From positions 1 through 41,471 of the forward strand of contig JAILES010000098.1 of assembly GCA_024687205.1 (NCBI GenBank): a DNA stretch of 41,471 nucleotides, given 5' to 3'. This document shows, one piece after another, positions 13,856-22,864 of this stretch. The DNA comes from Lachnospiraceae bacterium. GTDB lineage: Bacteria > Bacillota > Clostridia > Lachnospirales > Lachnospiraceae. The position numbers and the translations under genes were made by a program. The notes under the pieces are model-generated. The model did not search any database and was not told the origin of the DNA. It was given only the letters and a program-made list of their open reading frames with translations. Every line of letters starts with the position of its first letter. Positions within the stretch are counted from its first letter, which is position 1.

Positions 13856-15532
13856 ATGCTTAATTACAAACGTTATCAGCGCGTGCCGGTGGATCGTTAT
13901 CCGGAACGCACATGGCCTGACAAAGAGATCGAAAAGCATCCGATATGGTGCAGTGTTGACTTAAGAGACGGCAACCAGGCACTTATAGATCCCATGGTGG
14001 TATCGGAAAAGATAGAGTTTTTCAACTATCTTGTAAAGCTGGGCTTCAAGGAGATAGAGATAGGTTTCCCGGCAGCCAGCCAGATAGAATATGATTTTCT
14101 GCGTCAGCTGGTGGAAAGAAAGCTGATACCGGACGACGTGAAAGTACAGGTGCTTTCACAGTGCAGGGAAGAGCAGATAAAGAGGACTTTTGAATCCATA
14201 CAGGGGATCAAGAAGGCCATAGTCCATATCTACAATTCCACATCCACACTTCAGAGAGACGTAGTGTTCAATGCGGATAAAGAGACCGTTAAAGAGCTGG
14301 CTCTTAAAGGAACCCAGATGGTCATCGACAATATGAAGGACTATGACGGTGAAGTGACCCTTGAGTATTCACCCGAGAGTTTCACGGGCACCGAACTTGA
14401 TTATGCTCTGGAAGTATGTAATGCGGTGATCGATAAGTGGCAACCCACCAAAGAGCATCCCATGATCATCAATCTTCCTTCCACGGTTGAGATGACCACG
14501 CCCAATGTGTTTGCCGATCGTATCGAGTATTTCAACAACAAGCTCAATAACAGGGAAGCAGTCATCATTTCCGTACATCCCCACAACGACAGAGGTACGG
14601 GTGTGGCTACTGCTGAGCTTTCACTGCTGGCAGGCGCAGACCGTATTGAAGGTACACTTTTTGGAAACGGTGAGAGGACCGGAAACGTGGATATAGTCAA
14701 TCTTGCTTATAACATGTTCTCCCAGGGCATTGACTGCGGTCTTGAACTTACCAATATCAATGAGGCCATCGAGCTCTATGAGCGTACCTGCAAGATACCT
14801 ATCCATCCCAGACATCCTTATGCCGGAAAGCTCGTATTTACGGCGTTCTCGGGTTCGCATCAGGATGCGATCAACAAGGGTGTGCATGCGATGAAGGAGA
14901 GAAATTCCGAAATCTGGCAGGTGCCTTATCTGACCATAGATCCCGCTGACATCGGCAGGGAATACGAGCCTATCGTGCGTATCAATTCCCAGTCCGGCAA
15001 GGGTGGTGTGGCCTTCGTTATGGAGACCTACTTCGGCTTCAAGCTGCCCAAGCCTATGCAGAGGGAATTCGCTGATGTTATACAGATCCTTTCCGAATCG
15101 AGAGGTGAGATCTCTCCCGACACTGTTATGGAGAAGTTCCGCGAAGAATATCTCAAGAAGAACGAACCCATACATTTCAGAAAACTCAAGGTAGATGATC
15201 TCTCGGAGGAGACCGAGTCGGAGTTCGATACAGGTGTACATGTTATCTACACGGATCACGATGTGGAGAAGAGTCTTGATGCCGTGGGTAACGGACCTAT
15301 CGATGCCGTACTCCGCGGTATCAGGGAGAACTTTGATGTGCGTATAAAGATACTTGACTACGAGGAGCATGCACTTCAGAGCGGTGCTAATTCACAGGCA
15401 GCTGCTTATATACATATGCTGAACGAGGATACGGGTGAGGTGACCTACGGTGTCGGAGTAAGCTCCAACATAACCAGAGCATCCGTAAGAGCTATATTCT
15501 CTGCAATCAACAGACTCGGTTTAGGTGCGTGA
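13856..15532 (+). CDS. leuA: 2-isopropylmalate synthase, type 2 (actinobacterial/fungal-like)
   Basis: LeuA condenses acetyl-CoA with 2-oxoisovalerate, the first committed step of leucine synthesis. At 558 residues it is longer than the usual bacterial LeuA of about 510. Motifs include WCSVDLRDGNQALIDPM (about residues 31-47), a form typical of the long type 2 enzymes, the metal-binding SVHPHNDRGTG (about 238-248) and GTLFGNGERTGNVD (about 264-277). The C-terminal regulatory domain that binds leucine extends from about residue 430 to the end. The ATG follows an AGGAGAAGAAGG purine tract. No other leu genes are adjacent; the upstream partner is an HPr gene and the downstream one is rfbD. Confidence 0.93.
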   Translation: MLNYKRYQRVPVDRYPERTWPDKEIEKHPIWCSVDLRDGNQALIDPMVVSEKIEFFNYLVKLGFKEIEIGFPAASQIEYDFLRQLVERKLIPDDVKVQVLSQCREEQIKRTFESIQGIKKAIVHIYNSTSTLQRDVVFNADKETVKELALKGTQMVIDNMKDYDGEVTLEYSPESFTGTELDYALEVCNAVIDKWQPTKEHPMIINLPSTVEMTTPNVFADRIEYFNNKLNNREAVIISVHPHNDRGTGVATAELSLLAGADRIEGTLFGNGERTGNVDIVNLAYNMFSQGIDCGLELTNINEAIELYERTCKIPIHPRHPYAGKLVFTAFSGSHQDAINKGVHAMKERNSEIWQVPYLTIDPADIGREYEPIVRINSQSGKGGVAFVMETYFGFKLPKPMQREFADVIQILSESRGEISPDTVMEKFREEYLKKNEPIHFRKLKVDDLSEETESEFDTGVHVIYTDHDVEKSLDAVGNGPIDAVLRGIRENFDVRIKILDYEEHALQSGANSQAAAYIHMLNEDTGEVTYGVGVSSNITRASVRAIFSAINRLGLGA

Positions 15533-15534
15533 TC

Positions 15535-16398
15535 ATGACAAAGGTAATGGTGACCGGCTGTAACGGACAGCTGGGAAAAGCATTAAAAAAACTGTATGAT
15601 GCCGATCCGGGATATACCTATCTCGGGACCGATGTCGGTGAACTGGATATCACCGACCTTAATGCAGTGACAGAATATGTAACTTCAGAAAAACCTGACG
15701 TGATAATAAACTGTGCGGCTGCCACCAATGTGGACGGCTGCGAGAAAGATACGGATCTGGCATACAGGATAAATGCCATAGGTCCCAGGAATCTTGCGAT
15801 AGCCGCAAGCAAGAGCGGCGCCGAACTCGTGCATATTTCCACGGATTATGTTTTTTCTGGTGAGACTGCGGATGCACCGAGAAATGAATTTGATACGGTG
15901 GGTCCGAAGAGTGCCTACGGCAGGACCAAGCTTGCCGGAGAGGAATTCGTGCGTGCTTTTGCTGATAAGTATTACATCATACGTACCGCATGGCTTTACG
16001 GAGAGGGAAAGAATTTTGTGAAGACCATGCTGGCGATAGCCGAGAACCATGACCGTGTAAGCGTTGTGGATGACCAGCTCGGCAATCCCACTTCGGCAAT
16101 GGAACTGGCAAGAGCCATCTATAAGCTGATACCTACCGGAGCCTATGGACTGTATCACGGTACCTGCGAAGGTATCTGCAGCTGGGCGGATTTTGCGGAA
16201 GAGATATTTAAGCTTGCGGGCAAGAATGTGAGCGTAGAACGCATCAGTTCCGAGGAATATAAAAAAAGATTCCCCGAATCTGCAAGCAGACCGGCTTATT
16301 CCGCATTGGACAATATGATGTTCAGACTGGGAACGGATATACGTTTTGCGGAGTGGAAAGATGCTCTGAGAGAATATCTCGTCGGCTTAGTAGGGTAA
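15535..16398 (+). CDS. rfbD: dTDP-4-dehydrorhamnose reductase
   Basis: RfbD catalyses the final reduction that gives dTDP-L-rhamnose. The 287-residue protein is a short-chain-type reductase with the nucleotide-binding loop MVTGCNGQLGKAL at the N terminus, the HISTDYVFSG segment, and the catalytic YGRTK (Tyr and Lys) near residue 125. The ATG two bases after the leuA stop gives a normal N terminus; a GTG six bases upstream is possible. The other rhamnose genes (rfbA, rfbB, rfbC) are not here. The large polysaccharide operon beginning 0.5 kb downstream probably uses the product. Its 3' end overlaps the opposing DUF212 gene by 12 bases. Confidence 0.92.
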   Translation: MTKVMVTGCNGQLGKALKKLYDADPGYTYLGTDVGELDITDLNAVTEYVTSEKPDVIINCAAATNVDGCEKDTDLAYRINAIGPRNLAIAASKSGAELVHISTDYVFSGETADAPRNEFDTVGPKSAYGRTKLAGEEFVRAFADKYYIIRTAWLYGEGKNFVKTMLAIAENHDRVSVVDDQLGNPTSAMELARAIYKLIPTGAYGLYHGTCEGICSWADFAEEIFKLAGKNVSVERISSEEYKKRFPESASRPAYSALDNMMFRLGTDIRFAEWKDALREYLVGLVG

Positions 16399-16857
16399 TA
16401 AAACGTGGCATACGAGGAATGAGAAAAGTATGCCGATGGCAGCACCGACGAGTACCTGCAGCGGAGTGTGGCCGAGGAATTCCTTAAGCTTATCCTCTGC
16501 ACTGATGTTATCTTCGCCGAGACGTTCAAAGCTGTCGATCATTTCGTTCAGGACTTTGGCCTGCTTGCCTGCCTGACGGCGTATGCCGAGAGCATCATAC
16601 ATGACTATGATGGCAAGAGCGGCAGCAAGTGCAAATTCAGTACTGCCGGGGCCTAAGCGTATGCATACGGCGCCTGCGAGACCGCAGACCGTAGCGGAAT
16701 GGGAACTGGGCATACCGCCTGTACCCACAAGGCGTTCAGCGTTAAATTGTCTGGTGATAACGGTGTGCAGAACAGTCTTCATGACCTGTGCGAAAAGCCA
16801 TGAAAGAACAGCTGACATAAGAACCGCATTTGTGATTATCTCATCGAGTGCACTCAT
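16387..16857 (-). CDS. Divergent PAP2 (DUF212/YuiD-like) membrane protein
   Basis: The 156-residue protein has four hydrophobic segments and the family motif GTGGMPSSHSATVCGLAGAV (about residues 45-64), which resembles the PSGHS core of PAP2 lipid phosphatases but belongs to the separate divergent-PAP2 family. The start chosen is the ATG at 16857, since homologous proteins begin just before an LSWLFAQVMK helix; a further upstream TTG at 16893 lies inside the -35 element and is rejected. No ribosome site precedes the ATG, and a promoter lies so close that the mRNA may be leaderless. It is the only - strand gene between 1 and 32 kb. Enzymatic activity is unproven for this family. Confidence 0.85.
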   Translation of the reverse strand: MSALDEIITNAVLMSAVLSWLFAQVMKTVLHTVITRQFNAERLVGTGGMPSSHSATVCGLAGAVCIRLGPGSTEFALAAALAIIVMYDALGIRRQAGKQAKVLNEMIDSFERLGEDNISAEDKLKEFLGHTPLQVLVGAAIGILFSFLVCHVLLPY

Positions 16858-16864
16858 GTAATTT

Positions 16865-16893
16865 ATTATAAACGGAAGAAATAAAAAAAACAA
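16865..16893 (-). promoter_or_regulatory. Promoter abutting the DUF212 start codon
   Basis: On the - strand TTGTTT (16893-16888) and TATAAT (16870-16865) are separated by 17 bases. The expected transcription start, six or seven bases beyond the -10, falls at about 16858, next to the ATG at 16857-16855. This supports a leaderless or nearly leaderless transcript. Confidence 0.6.
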
Positions 16894-16922
16894 TATAAAA
16901 AATCAATACGGAGGCCAAACAG

Positions 16923-17864
16923 TTGGAAAAGTCAGATAAGATCTACGTTGCGGGACACCGCGGACTTGTAGGGAGCGCTATAGTAAGAAGCCTGAAACGC
17001 AGCGGATATGAGAATATCATCGGAAGGAGCCATAAAGAACTGGATCTGACCGAGCAGGCAGATGTAAGAAAATTCTTTGAAGAAGAAAGACCTGACATAG
17101 TAGTACTTGCAGCTGCAAAAGTAGGCGGTATCAATGCAAACAATACGAAGCCTGCGGAATTCGCTTACAGCAATATGCAGATACAGTGCAACGTGATCGA
17201 AGCCTGTCATCAGTATAAGGTTAAGAAACTCTTATTCCTCGGAAGTACCTGTATCTATCCGAGAATGGCACCCCAGCCAATTCCCGAGGATGCACTGCTT
17301 ACGGGACCTCTGGAGGTTACCAACGAAGCTTACGCCATCGCAAAGATCGCAGGGCTTGAGATGTGCAAGTTTTATAAGAGACAGTACGGTGACAATTTCA
17401 TAAGCTGCATGCCCACCAATCTTTACGGACCGCATGATAACTATGAACTTCAGGGTTCACATGTGCTGCCGGCAATGATAAGGAAATTCCATGAGGCTAA
17501 GATCAGCAATGCGACCACGGTTGAACTCTGGGGAACCGGATCACCCTTAAGAGAATTCCTCTATGTGGATGATATGGCGGATGCCTGCGTATTCCTGCTT
17601 GAGAATTATGACGGCGAACAGCATGTAAACATCGGAACCGGCAAGGAAGTGACCATCAAGCAGCTGGCAGAGATGATAAAAGAATGTGTCGGTTATGAGG
17701 GCGAGATCGTATGGAATAAGGATATGCCGGACGGAACACCGAGAAAGCTTACGGATGTAACAAAACTCCACGAACTCGGCTTCATGCATAAGGTGGAACT
17801 TGAAGAAGGCATAAAGCTTGCATATGACTGGTTTAAGGAAAATATAGACAGTGCCAGAAAATAA
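16923..17864 (+). CDS. fcl: GDP-L-fucose synthase
   Basis: This 313-residue short-chain-type epimerase/reductase converts GDP-4-keto-6-deoxymannose to GDP-L-fucose. It has the NADP-binding loop [16 protein letters not shown] (about residues 9-24), the [20 protein letters not shown] segment diagnostic of GDP-fucose synthases, and the catalytic Tyr-Lys pair in YAIAK (about 138-142). The start is a TTG eight bases after GGAGG (16910-16914); no ATG is available. The gmd gene that supplies the substrate is absent from the window. It is the first gene of the polysaccharide operon and implies fucose in the product. Confidence 0.93.
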   Translation: MEKSDKIYVAGHRGLVGSAIVRSLKRSGYENIIGRSHKELDLTEQADVRKFFEEERPDIVVLAAAKVGGINANNTKPAEFAYSNMQIQCNVIEACHQYKVKKLLFLGSTCIYPRMAPQPIPEDALLTGPLEVTNEAYAIAKIAGLEMCKFYKRQYGDNFISCMPTNLYGPHDNYELQGSHVLPAMIRKFHEAKISNATTVELWGTGSPLREFLYVDDMADACVFLLENYDGEQHVNIGTGKEVTIKQLAEMIKECVGYEGEIVWNKDMPDGTPRKLTDVTKLHELGFMHKVELEEGIKLAYDWFKENIDSARK

Positions 17865-18609
17865 GAATGAAAAAGTAAGCGTGATCGTGCCCGTGCATAA
17901 CGCGGAAAAGTATCTTGCGGAAACGATAAACTCAATACTTAAACAGAGTTATAAAAATCTCGAGATACTGCTGGTGGATGACGGGAGTACGGATCAGAGC
18001 ATGAAGATTGCAGCATCCTTTGACGATGAGCGTATAAGACTGCTGAGCAATACCGGAAGACATTCTGCCGCAGATGCAAGGAATCTGGGGATAAAAGAAT
18101 CCACCGGAAGGTATATAGCTTATCTGGATGCTGATGATATCTGGGATGAGAAAAAGATAGAAAAGACTCTCGGCTTTATGTGGAGAGAGAATGCGGCTTT
18201 CGTATATACCGCATATGAATTCGCGGATGAAAATGCCGCAGGGACCGGGAAGATAGTGCATGTCGAGGATAAACTGGATCATAAGCATGCGCTGTCGAGG
18301 ACCATCATCTTTACTTCAACGGTCATGTTCGATATGACCAAGCTGAGTAAGGAACTGATATACATGCCGCACATAGAGAGTGAAGATACCGCCTCCTGGT
18401 GGAACATACTCAGGACCGGAGTAGTGGCAAGAGGGCTGGACGAAAGCCTGACGCTATACCGCAGACCTGCTTCTTCACTTTCCTCCAACAAGATAGTTGC
18501 GTTGCGGAGAATATGGAGACTGTACCGCGTCCATGAAAAAATGGGACTTCTGCACAGCTGCGTATGCTTTGTAAGCTGGGCGGTAAGAGCTGCGGTCAGA
18601 AGGATGTAA
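17851..18609 (+). CDS. Family 2 glycosyltransferase
   Basis: The 252-residue protein has a GT-A fold of the GT2 type: [20 protein letters not shown] at the N terminus, [10 protein letters not shown] (about residues 37-46), and the metal/nucleotide-binding YLDADDIW (about 91-98). The acceptor-side region is short and ends in a basic helix. It would transfer one sugar from a nucleotide donor to a lipid-linked glycan on the cytoplasmic face. The GTG start overlaps the fcl end by 14 bases and has AAGGAA about ten bases upstream; no in-frame ATG lies near. The donor cannot be predicted from sequence. Confidence 0.85.
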   Translation: MPENKNEKVSVIVPVHNAEKYLAETINSILKQSYKNLEILLVDDGSTDQSMKIAASFDDERIRLLSNTGRHSAADARNLGIKESTGRYIAYLDADDIWDEKKIEKTLGFMWRENAAFVYTAYEFADENAAGTGKIVHVEDKLDHKHALSRTIIFTSTVMFDMTKLSKELIYMPHIESEDTASWWNILRTGVVARGLDESLTLYRRPASSLSSNKIVALRRIWRLYRVHEKMGLLHSCVCFVSWAVRAAVRRM

Positions 18610-19979
18610 TGAAAAAATTAGAGACTTCGAGACGAATCATAATACTGTTTCTGTCATTCCTGAGTATAGCCATTCAGGTAGCGGGTTTTACACTTGTTTG
18701 GTATCGTTTTTATAAACCCCTTTTAAAAACTAATTACGGCGTACAGTTCTGGATAAAGGGTGATATCCTCCTTATATCCGTCTATGCAGTACTGCTGATC
18801 CTGTTCTCGAGAATGTACGGCAGCAACCGTATAGGATATCTTAAAGCCTGGGAAGTCTTTCTCTCAGGCATGTTCGCGACTATCTTTGCAAATGCGATCA
18901 TCTATGCCGTACTTGCCCTTATAGCAACAAAACTCATAACCTACAAATATATACTGATACTTACTGCAGCGGCGCTGGTATGGCATCTCTTATGGACTGC
19001 CATATCCCAGGGTATATACAGTATGCTCTTCCCTCCGAGAGACCTGCTGCTGGTCACCGGAGAGCGTCCTTCGGAAAATATACTTCAGAAATTTGCATCA
19101 AGACCGGACAAGTATAATATCTGCAAGACCATGAGCATAAGTGAAGGTGTGGAGAAGATCTGCGAAGAGATAGAGCACAGATATGACGGCATGGTCATCT
19201 GGGATCTGCCTGTGAAAGACAGGAACTTCCTGATGAAATACTGTTACGGTCGTTCCATACGTATGTATCTGATGCCCAAGATCCCCGATGTGCTGATGAA
19301 GGGTACCGAAGAGATGCATATCTTTGATACGCCCATATATCTGATCCGTGAATATGCCCTTTCCGTTGAACAGAGAGCAGCAAAGAGACTGATAGATATA
19401 ATCTGTTCACTGATACTTATAGTTGTTCTTTCGCCTATCATGCTTATCACTGCGATACTGATCAGGCTGGGTGACAAGGGACCGGTGCTGTACAAACAGG
19501 TAAGATGTACCATAGGAGGAAAAGAGTTCAAGATACTGAAATTCAGGAGCATGAGAGTCGACGCCGAGAAAGACGGAGTCGCAAGGCTTGCATCCAAAGG
19601 GGACAGCCGCATCACTCCCATAGGCAAATTCATAAGGGCGGTGCGTATAGACGAGATCCCCCAGCTCTTCAATATACTTAAGGGAGATATGTCTTTCATA
19701 GGGCCGAGACCGGAAAGACCCGAGATAATAAAACAGTACGAAGAAGACATGCCTGAGTTTGCCTTCCGTATGAAGGTGAAAGCCGGACTTGCGGGTTATG
19801 CCCAGGTGTACGGAAAATACAATACCACGCCCTATGACAAGCTGAAACTTGATCTGACTTATATCGAGAATTACAGTGTATGGCTTGATCTGAAGCTGAT
19901 GCTGTTAACACTTAAGACCCTGTTGAAACCCGAGAGTACCGAGGGTGTTGATCAGGGAAAGACAACAGCGGGGAAATAA
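18609..19979 (+). CDS. Polyprenyl-phosphate sugar-1-phosphate transferase (initiating enzyme)
   Basis: This 456-residue membrane enzyme starts the glycan by moving a sugar-1-phosphate onto undecaprenyl phosphate. Four hydrophobic segments fill about residues 10-140, a cytoplasmic domain follows, and a fifth hydrophobic segment begins the catalytic bacterial sugar transferase domain (KRLIDIICSLILIVVLSPIM). Within it FKILKFRSMRVDAEKDG, DEIPQLFNILKGDMSFIGPR and KAGLAGYAQVYGKY are the conserved motifs. The ATG overlaps the previous stop as TAATG, so translation is coupled; a longer TTG start at 18564 is rejected. The architecture matches the WbaP/CpsE group that usually uses UDP-Glc or UDP-Gal, but the sugar cannot be read from the sequence. 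Confidence 0.92.
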   Translation: MKKLETSRRIIILFLSFLSIAIQVAGFTLVWYRFYKPLLKTNYGVQFWIKGDILLISVYAVLLILFSRMYGSNRIGYLKAWEVFLSGMFATIFANAIIYAVLALIATKLITYKYILILTAAALVWHLLWTAISQGIYSMLFPPRDLLLVTGERPSENILQKFASRPDKYNICKTMSISEGVEKICEEIEHRYDGMVIWDLPVKDRNFLMKYCYGRSIRMYLMPKIPDVLMKGTEEMHIFDTPIYLIREYALSVEQRAAKRLIDIICSLILIVVLSPIMLITAILIRLGDKGPVLYKQVRCTIGGKEFKILKFRSMRVDAEKDGVARLASKGDSRITPIGKFIRAVRIDEIPQLFNILKGDMSFIGPRPERPEIIKQYEEDMPEFAFRMKVKAGLAGYAQVYGKYNTTPYDKLKLDLTYIENYSVWLDLKLMLLTLKTLLKPESTEGVDQGKTTAGK

Positions 19980-19982
19980 AGG

Positions 19983-20948
19983 ATGAACGAGAACACTGAG
20001 ATCATGGACCTTAAGAGGTTCGTGCTCATCAGCAAAAAAAGAATATGGAAGGTCTTTGCCGCAACTGCAGTCAGCGCTGTGCTTTTCGCAGTCATCTATC
20101 TTCTGGTGACCTATGTCTTTGCCGGCAGTTTTCCTTACAGATGCAGTGCGCTCTATTACATCGACTTCGATCAGAGGACTGCAAGTGAGATCCAGCTTTA
20201 TTACAACGATTACACCTGGAATGATGTACTCGATTCCGATAAGATAGCCGGCAGGGCTTCAGCTGTCTGCGGAGTGAGCAAGGAAGATATCGCTAAAGCT
20301 ACAAGCATCCCAACTTCCTCGGATATCAGGATGATCAGGGTATATGTGGACATGGCTGATGCACAGACTTCCGAGAAGGTGCAGAGTGCCCTGGCAGAGG
20401 CGCTTTCCGGATTTGCTTCTGAGACTGAAGGCTTTGAAGCCATAGAACAGTGGGATCATGAAGATGTACAGGTATTAAGGCCCGTGAATCATTGTGTTAG
20501 ATGGGCCGTGTTCGGAGCAGTGGCCGGTTTCATCGCAGGTCTGCTCATTCTTCTGTATGATGCCGCAACGGATGATTCGATCTATGTTGAAAGTGATGTG
20601 AAAAAATTCTGCTCACGCACGGCTGCGGCTGTTTTATACAAAGACGGAAGCGAGGATAAAGAAAAGATCCGCAGGCTGTTCGCAGAGATATTTAAAGAAC
20701 GTAAAAGCATAGCACTTGAGTGTTTTGAAAAAGAAGACGAAGAGCTTGTGAACAGGCTTAAGGAGCTGTTGCCTGAAGGACTTGAGATAAGCGGGGATGC
20801 CGAGCTTAAACTTTTGATCGCAGAATGGGGAAGTAACGGCAGGAGGCTGAAGAAGTATACGGATGAGCTGGAACTGACAGGTAAGGAGAGTCTGACTGTC
20901 ATTGCCGGTGCAGACAGGAAATTCTTCAGATCGTATTATGAAGCTTGA
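19983..20948 (+). CDS. Wzz-like chain-length protein with a vestigial BY-kinase tail
   Basis: The 321-residue protein has two transmembrane segments flanking an extracellular region, at about residues 20-48 and 170-195, as in Wzz/CapA-type chain-length regulators. It is odd that about 125 residues follow the second span. That tail includes LLIAEWGSNGRRLKKYTDEL and TGKESLTVIAG, which read like the end of a bacterial tyrosine kinase or CapB domain, where the family has a V-R-x-G-K-T helix and a G-V-V-L-N strand. No Walker A, A' or B motif is present, and no tyrosine cluster ends the protein. The tail is therefore probably a non-catalytic remnant that may bind a partner. It starts three bases after the previous gene. 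Confidence 0.75.
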   Translation: MNENTEIMDLKRFVLISKKRIWKVFAATAVSAVLFAVIYLLVTYVFAGSFPYRCSALYYIDFDQRTASEIQLYYNDYTWNDVLDSDKIAGRASAVCGVSKEDIAKATSIPTSSDIRMIRVYVDMADAQTSEKVQSALAEALSGFASETEGFEAIEQWDHEDVQVLRPVNHCVRWAVFGAVAGFIAGLLILLYDAATDDSIYVESDVKKFCSRTAAAVLYKDGSEDKEKIRRLFAEIFKERKSIALECFEKEDEELVNRLKELLPEGLEISGDAELKLLIAEWGSNGRRLKKYTDELELTGKESLTVIAGADRKFFRSYYEA

Positions 20949-21726
20949 AACACTGATCTCTGCGGTGAATAAGGACAGCGGATTGCCTGCCGTCATGGGT
21001 GTGGAAGGCGATGCGGTGCTGATCAATCAGTGCGATCATGACTCCGAAGAAGTGGCAGACAGTGATAAGGCGCGTGTCCGTATATTTAACAGGAATGAAA
21101 GAGGCGTCGGAAAGAGCAGAAACCTTGCACTTGAGAAGGCTGAAGCCGATTTAATACTTTTTTCCGATGAGGATATAAGATACGAAGCCGGCTATGCCGG
21201 GAAGATCATCGAAGCCTTCGAACAGCATCCCGAAGCGGATGTGCTCTTCTTTAACGTAAAGGTCTGTGAGGAGAGGAGGACCTATCATACCGAGGAGGAA
21301 AAGAAGGTAGGCTATTTCAATCTCGGAAGATATCCTGCATATGCGGCTGCAATGCGGCGTGAAAAGATAATAAGCCGTGGCATAAGATATTCACTCCTTT
21401 TCGGGGGAGGGGCAAAATACAGCAACGGTGAAGACTCGCTGTTCTTTATGGATTGTGTGAGAGCGGGGCTTAAGCTTAAGGCACTGCCGACAGAGATTGG
21501 ATACGAGGAGCCGAGAGAATCTACCTGGTTTTCCGGCTATCATGAGAAGTTTTTCTTCGACCGCGGAGTGCTCTATCATTTTCTGTACAGGCAGCTTGCC
21601 TGGCTGTGGGGAGCCAGGTTCATATTCAGCAAACGTAAAGTAATGTGCAGGGAAATAAAGGCTTTTGAAGCTTATAAGATATTACTTAAGGGTATTAAAG
21701 AAGGTAAAAGCATAGGGGAGGCATAA
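20938..21726 (+). CDS. Glycosyltransferase, GT2-like
   Basis: The 262-residue protein begins at the ATG at 20938, overlapping the previous gene by 11 bases; a longer start at 20902 would add residues not typical of the family. It carries LETLISAVNKD, a compact VLINQCDHDSEE segment, NERGVGKSRNLALEKAEADL, and FSDEDIRYEAGY, where DED takes the place of the usual GT2 DxD. A later GGGAKYSNGEDSLFFMDCVR segment holds the acidic ED(S) motif common in the acceptor half of this fold. It probably adds one sugar residue to the repeat unit. Donor and linkage are unknown. Confidence 0.75.
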   Translation: MKLETLISAVNKDSGLPAVMGVEGDAVLINQCDHDSEEVADSDKARVRIFNRNERGVGKSRNLALEKAEADLILFSDEDIRYEAGYAGKIIEAFEQHPEADVLFFNVKVCEERRTYHTEEEKKVGYFNLGRYPAYAAAMRREKIISRGIRYSLLFGGGAKYSNGEDSLFFMDCVRAGLKLKALPTEIGYEEPRESTWFSGYHEKFFFDRGVLYHFLYRQLAWLWGARFIFSKRKVMCREIKAFEAYKILLKGIKEGKSIGEA

Positions 21727-21730
21727 CAGT

Positions 21731-22864
21731 TTGTTCGGAGTGATCCTGTATATCATGATAAGTCTTGCTGCTGTCATGATAGCCGGAAAAGTGAAGAACA
21801 CCGCAGGATACGGGCATTATCCGGCCGGATCCAGACAGGGATATATCAACACGATCTGTCTGGCGGCGTTATTTTTCGTTCTCTTTATCCCCTCCGCATT
21901 ACGCATACATACGGGTAATGATTATTTTACCTATATCATACGTTTTCATGATGCGTATACCGACAACCACATAGTTACCGAGCCCGGGTTTAACCTGATA
22001 GTTAAAGCAGTATACAGCTTTCTGGATACGGAGGCATTCCTTCTGATATTTGCCATATTTGCTTTTATCACGGTGTTTGCATTTGTCAGGGGAATGTATC
22101 TGCAGAGCAGTGACTTCGGAATGACGGTCTTTCTGTTCATGGCTTTCGGGCTGTATTTCCAGACCTATAATACCGTGCGGTATTACCTGGCGCTGGCCCT
22201 CCTTTTATGGAGCATGTATCATGTCATAAAAGGAAACTATGTGAAATTCGTACTGCTGGTCCTGCTGGCGGCTTTGTTCCATAAGACTGCCGTCTGTGTC
22301 CTGCTGTTCTATCCTTTCTGCAGACTGAAGTGGAACAGGATAGTGGTCGCTGTACTGGCAGTTGGAGGAGTGAGTGGACTGCTGTTTAAAGACAGCTATC
22401 TTGCGCTGTTTTTGAGGCTGTATCCTTCTTACGTTAATGAAGAAGAGTACCTTAACTCGGGAAGCATCAGCTGGGTGAACATACTCCGCTGTCTTGCGAT
22501 ACTGCTGCTTTGCATATATATGTATGCTGCGGTGATAAAAGAGAATGAGACTCTGAAGTTTTATATGAAGCTGAATGCCCTGGCGCTTATATTCTACGGC
22601 TGTTTCAGCTTTGTACCTTTTGCATCCAGGATAGGTTATTATCTCAACATATCACAGATACTGCTGTTGCCGGGGATCTGTGTATGCCTGGACGGAAAGA
22701 AGAAAAAGATTTTAAAGACCATGATACTTGCTGCCGGTGCCGTTTATTTTGCATTCTTTTTGTACAAAGCCTTCGGCGACGTGGTAAGAGTGCTGCCCTA
22801 CAGTACCTGGCTGAATTATGACGGCAGCATGGACGGTTTAACATATGTAAAGGTGACGGGATGA
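21731..22864 (+). CDS. EpsG-family polysaccharide polymerase (Wzy-like)
   Basis: This 377-residue protein has about ten hydrophobic segments and the EpsG-family pattern near the second span, SALRIHTGNDYFTYIIRFHD, in which an Arg and an Asp-Tyr pair precede a large loop. EpsG/Wzy proteins link lipid-carried repeat units on the outer face of the membrane. The start is a TTG nine bases after GGGGAGG (21715-21721). It overlaps the next gene by four bases (ATGA). A single polymerase gene fits the single initiating transferase in the operon. Membrane polymerases diverge quickly, so the family call rests mainly on topology and motif spacing. Confidence 0.8.
   Translation: MFGVILYIMISLAAVMIAGKVKNTAGYGHYPAGSRQGYINTICLAALFFVLFIPSALRIHTGNDYFTYIIRFHDAYTDNHIVTEPGFNLIVKAVYSFLDTEAFLLIFAIFAFITVFAFVRGMYLQSSDFGMTVFLFMAFGLYFQTYNTVRYYLALALLLWSMYHVIKGNYVKFVLLVLLAALFHKTAVCVLLFYPFCRLKWNRIVVAVLAVGGVSGLLFKDSYLALFLRLYPSYVNEEEYLNSGSISWVNILRCLAILLLCIYMYAAVIKENETLKFYMKLNALALIFYGCFSFVPFASRIGYYLNISQILLLPGICVCLDGKKKKILKTMILAAGAVYFAFFLYKAFGDVVRVLPYSTWLNYDGSMDGLTYVKVTG

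Noticed and set aside
14621..15370. - strand open frame of 249 codons
   Set aside because: It lies inside leuA in antisense; the leuA motifs cover the same bases.
16894..16899. TATAAA as a + strand -10 for the polysaccharide operon
   Set aside because: The hexamer 17 bases upstream, AACGGA, does not resemble a -35, so the operon promoter is left unassigned.
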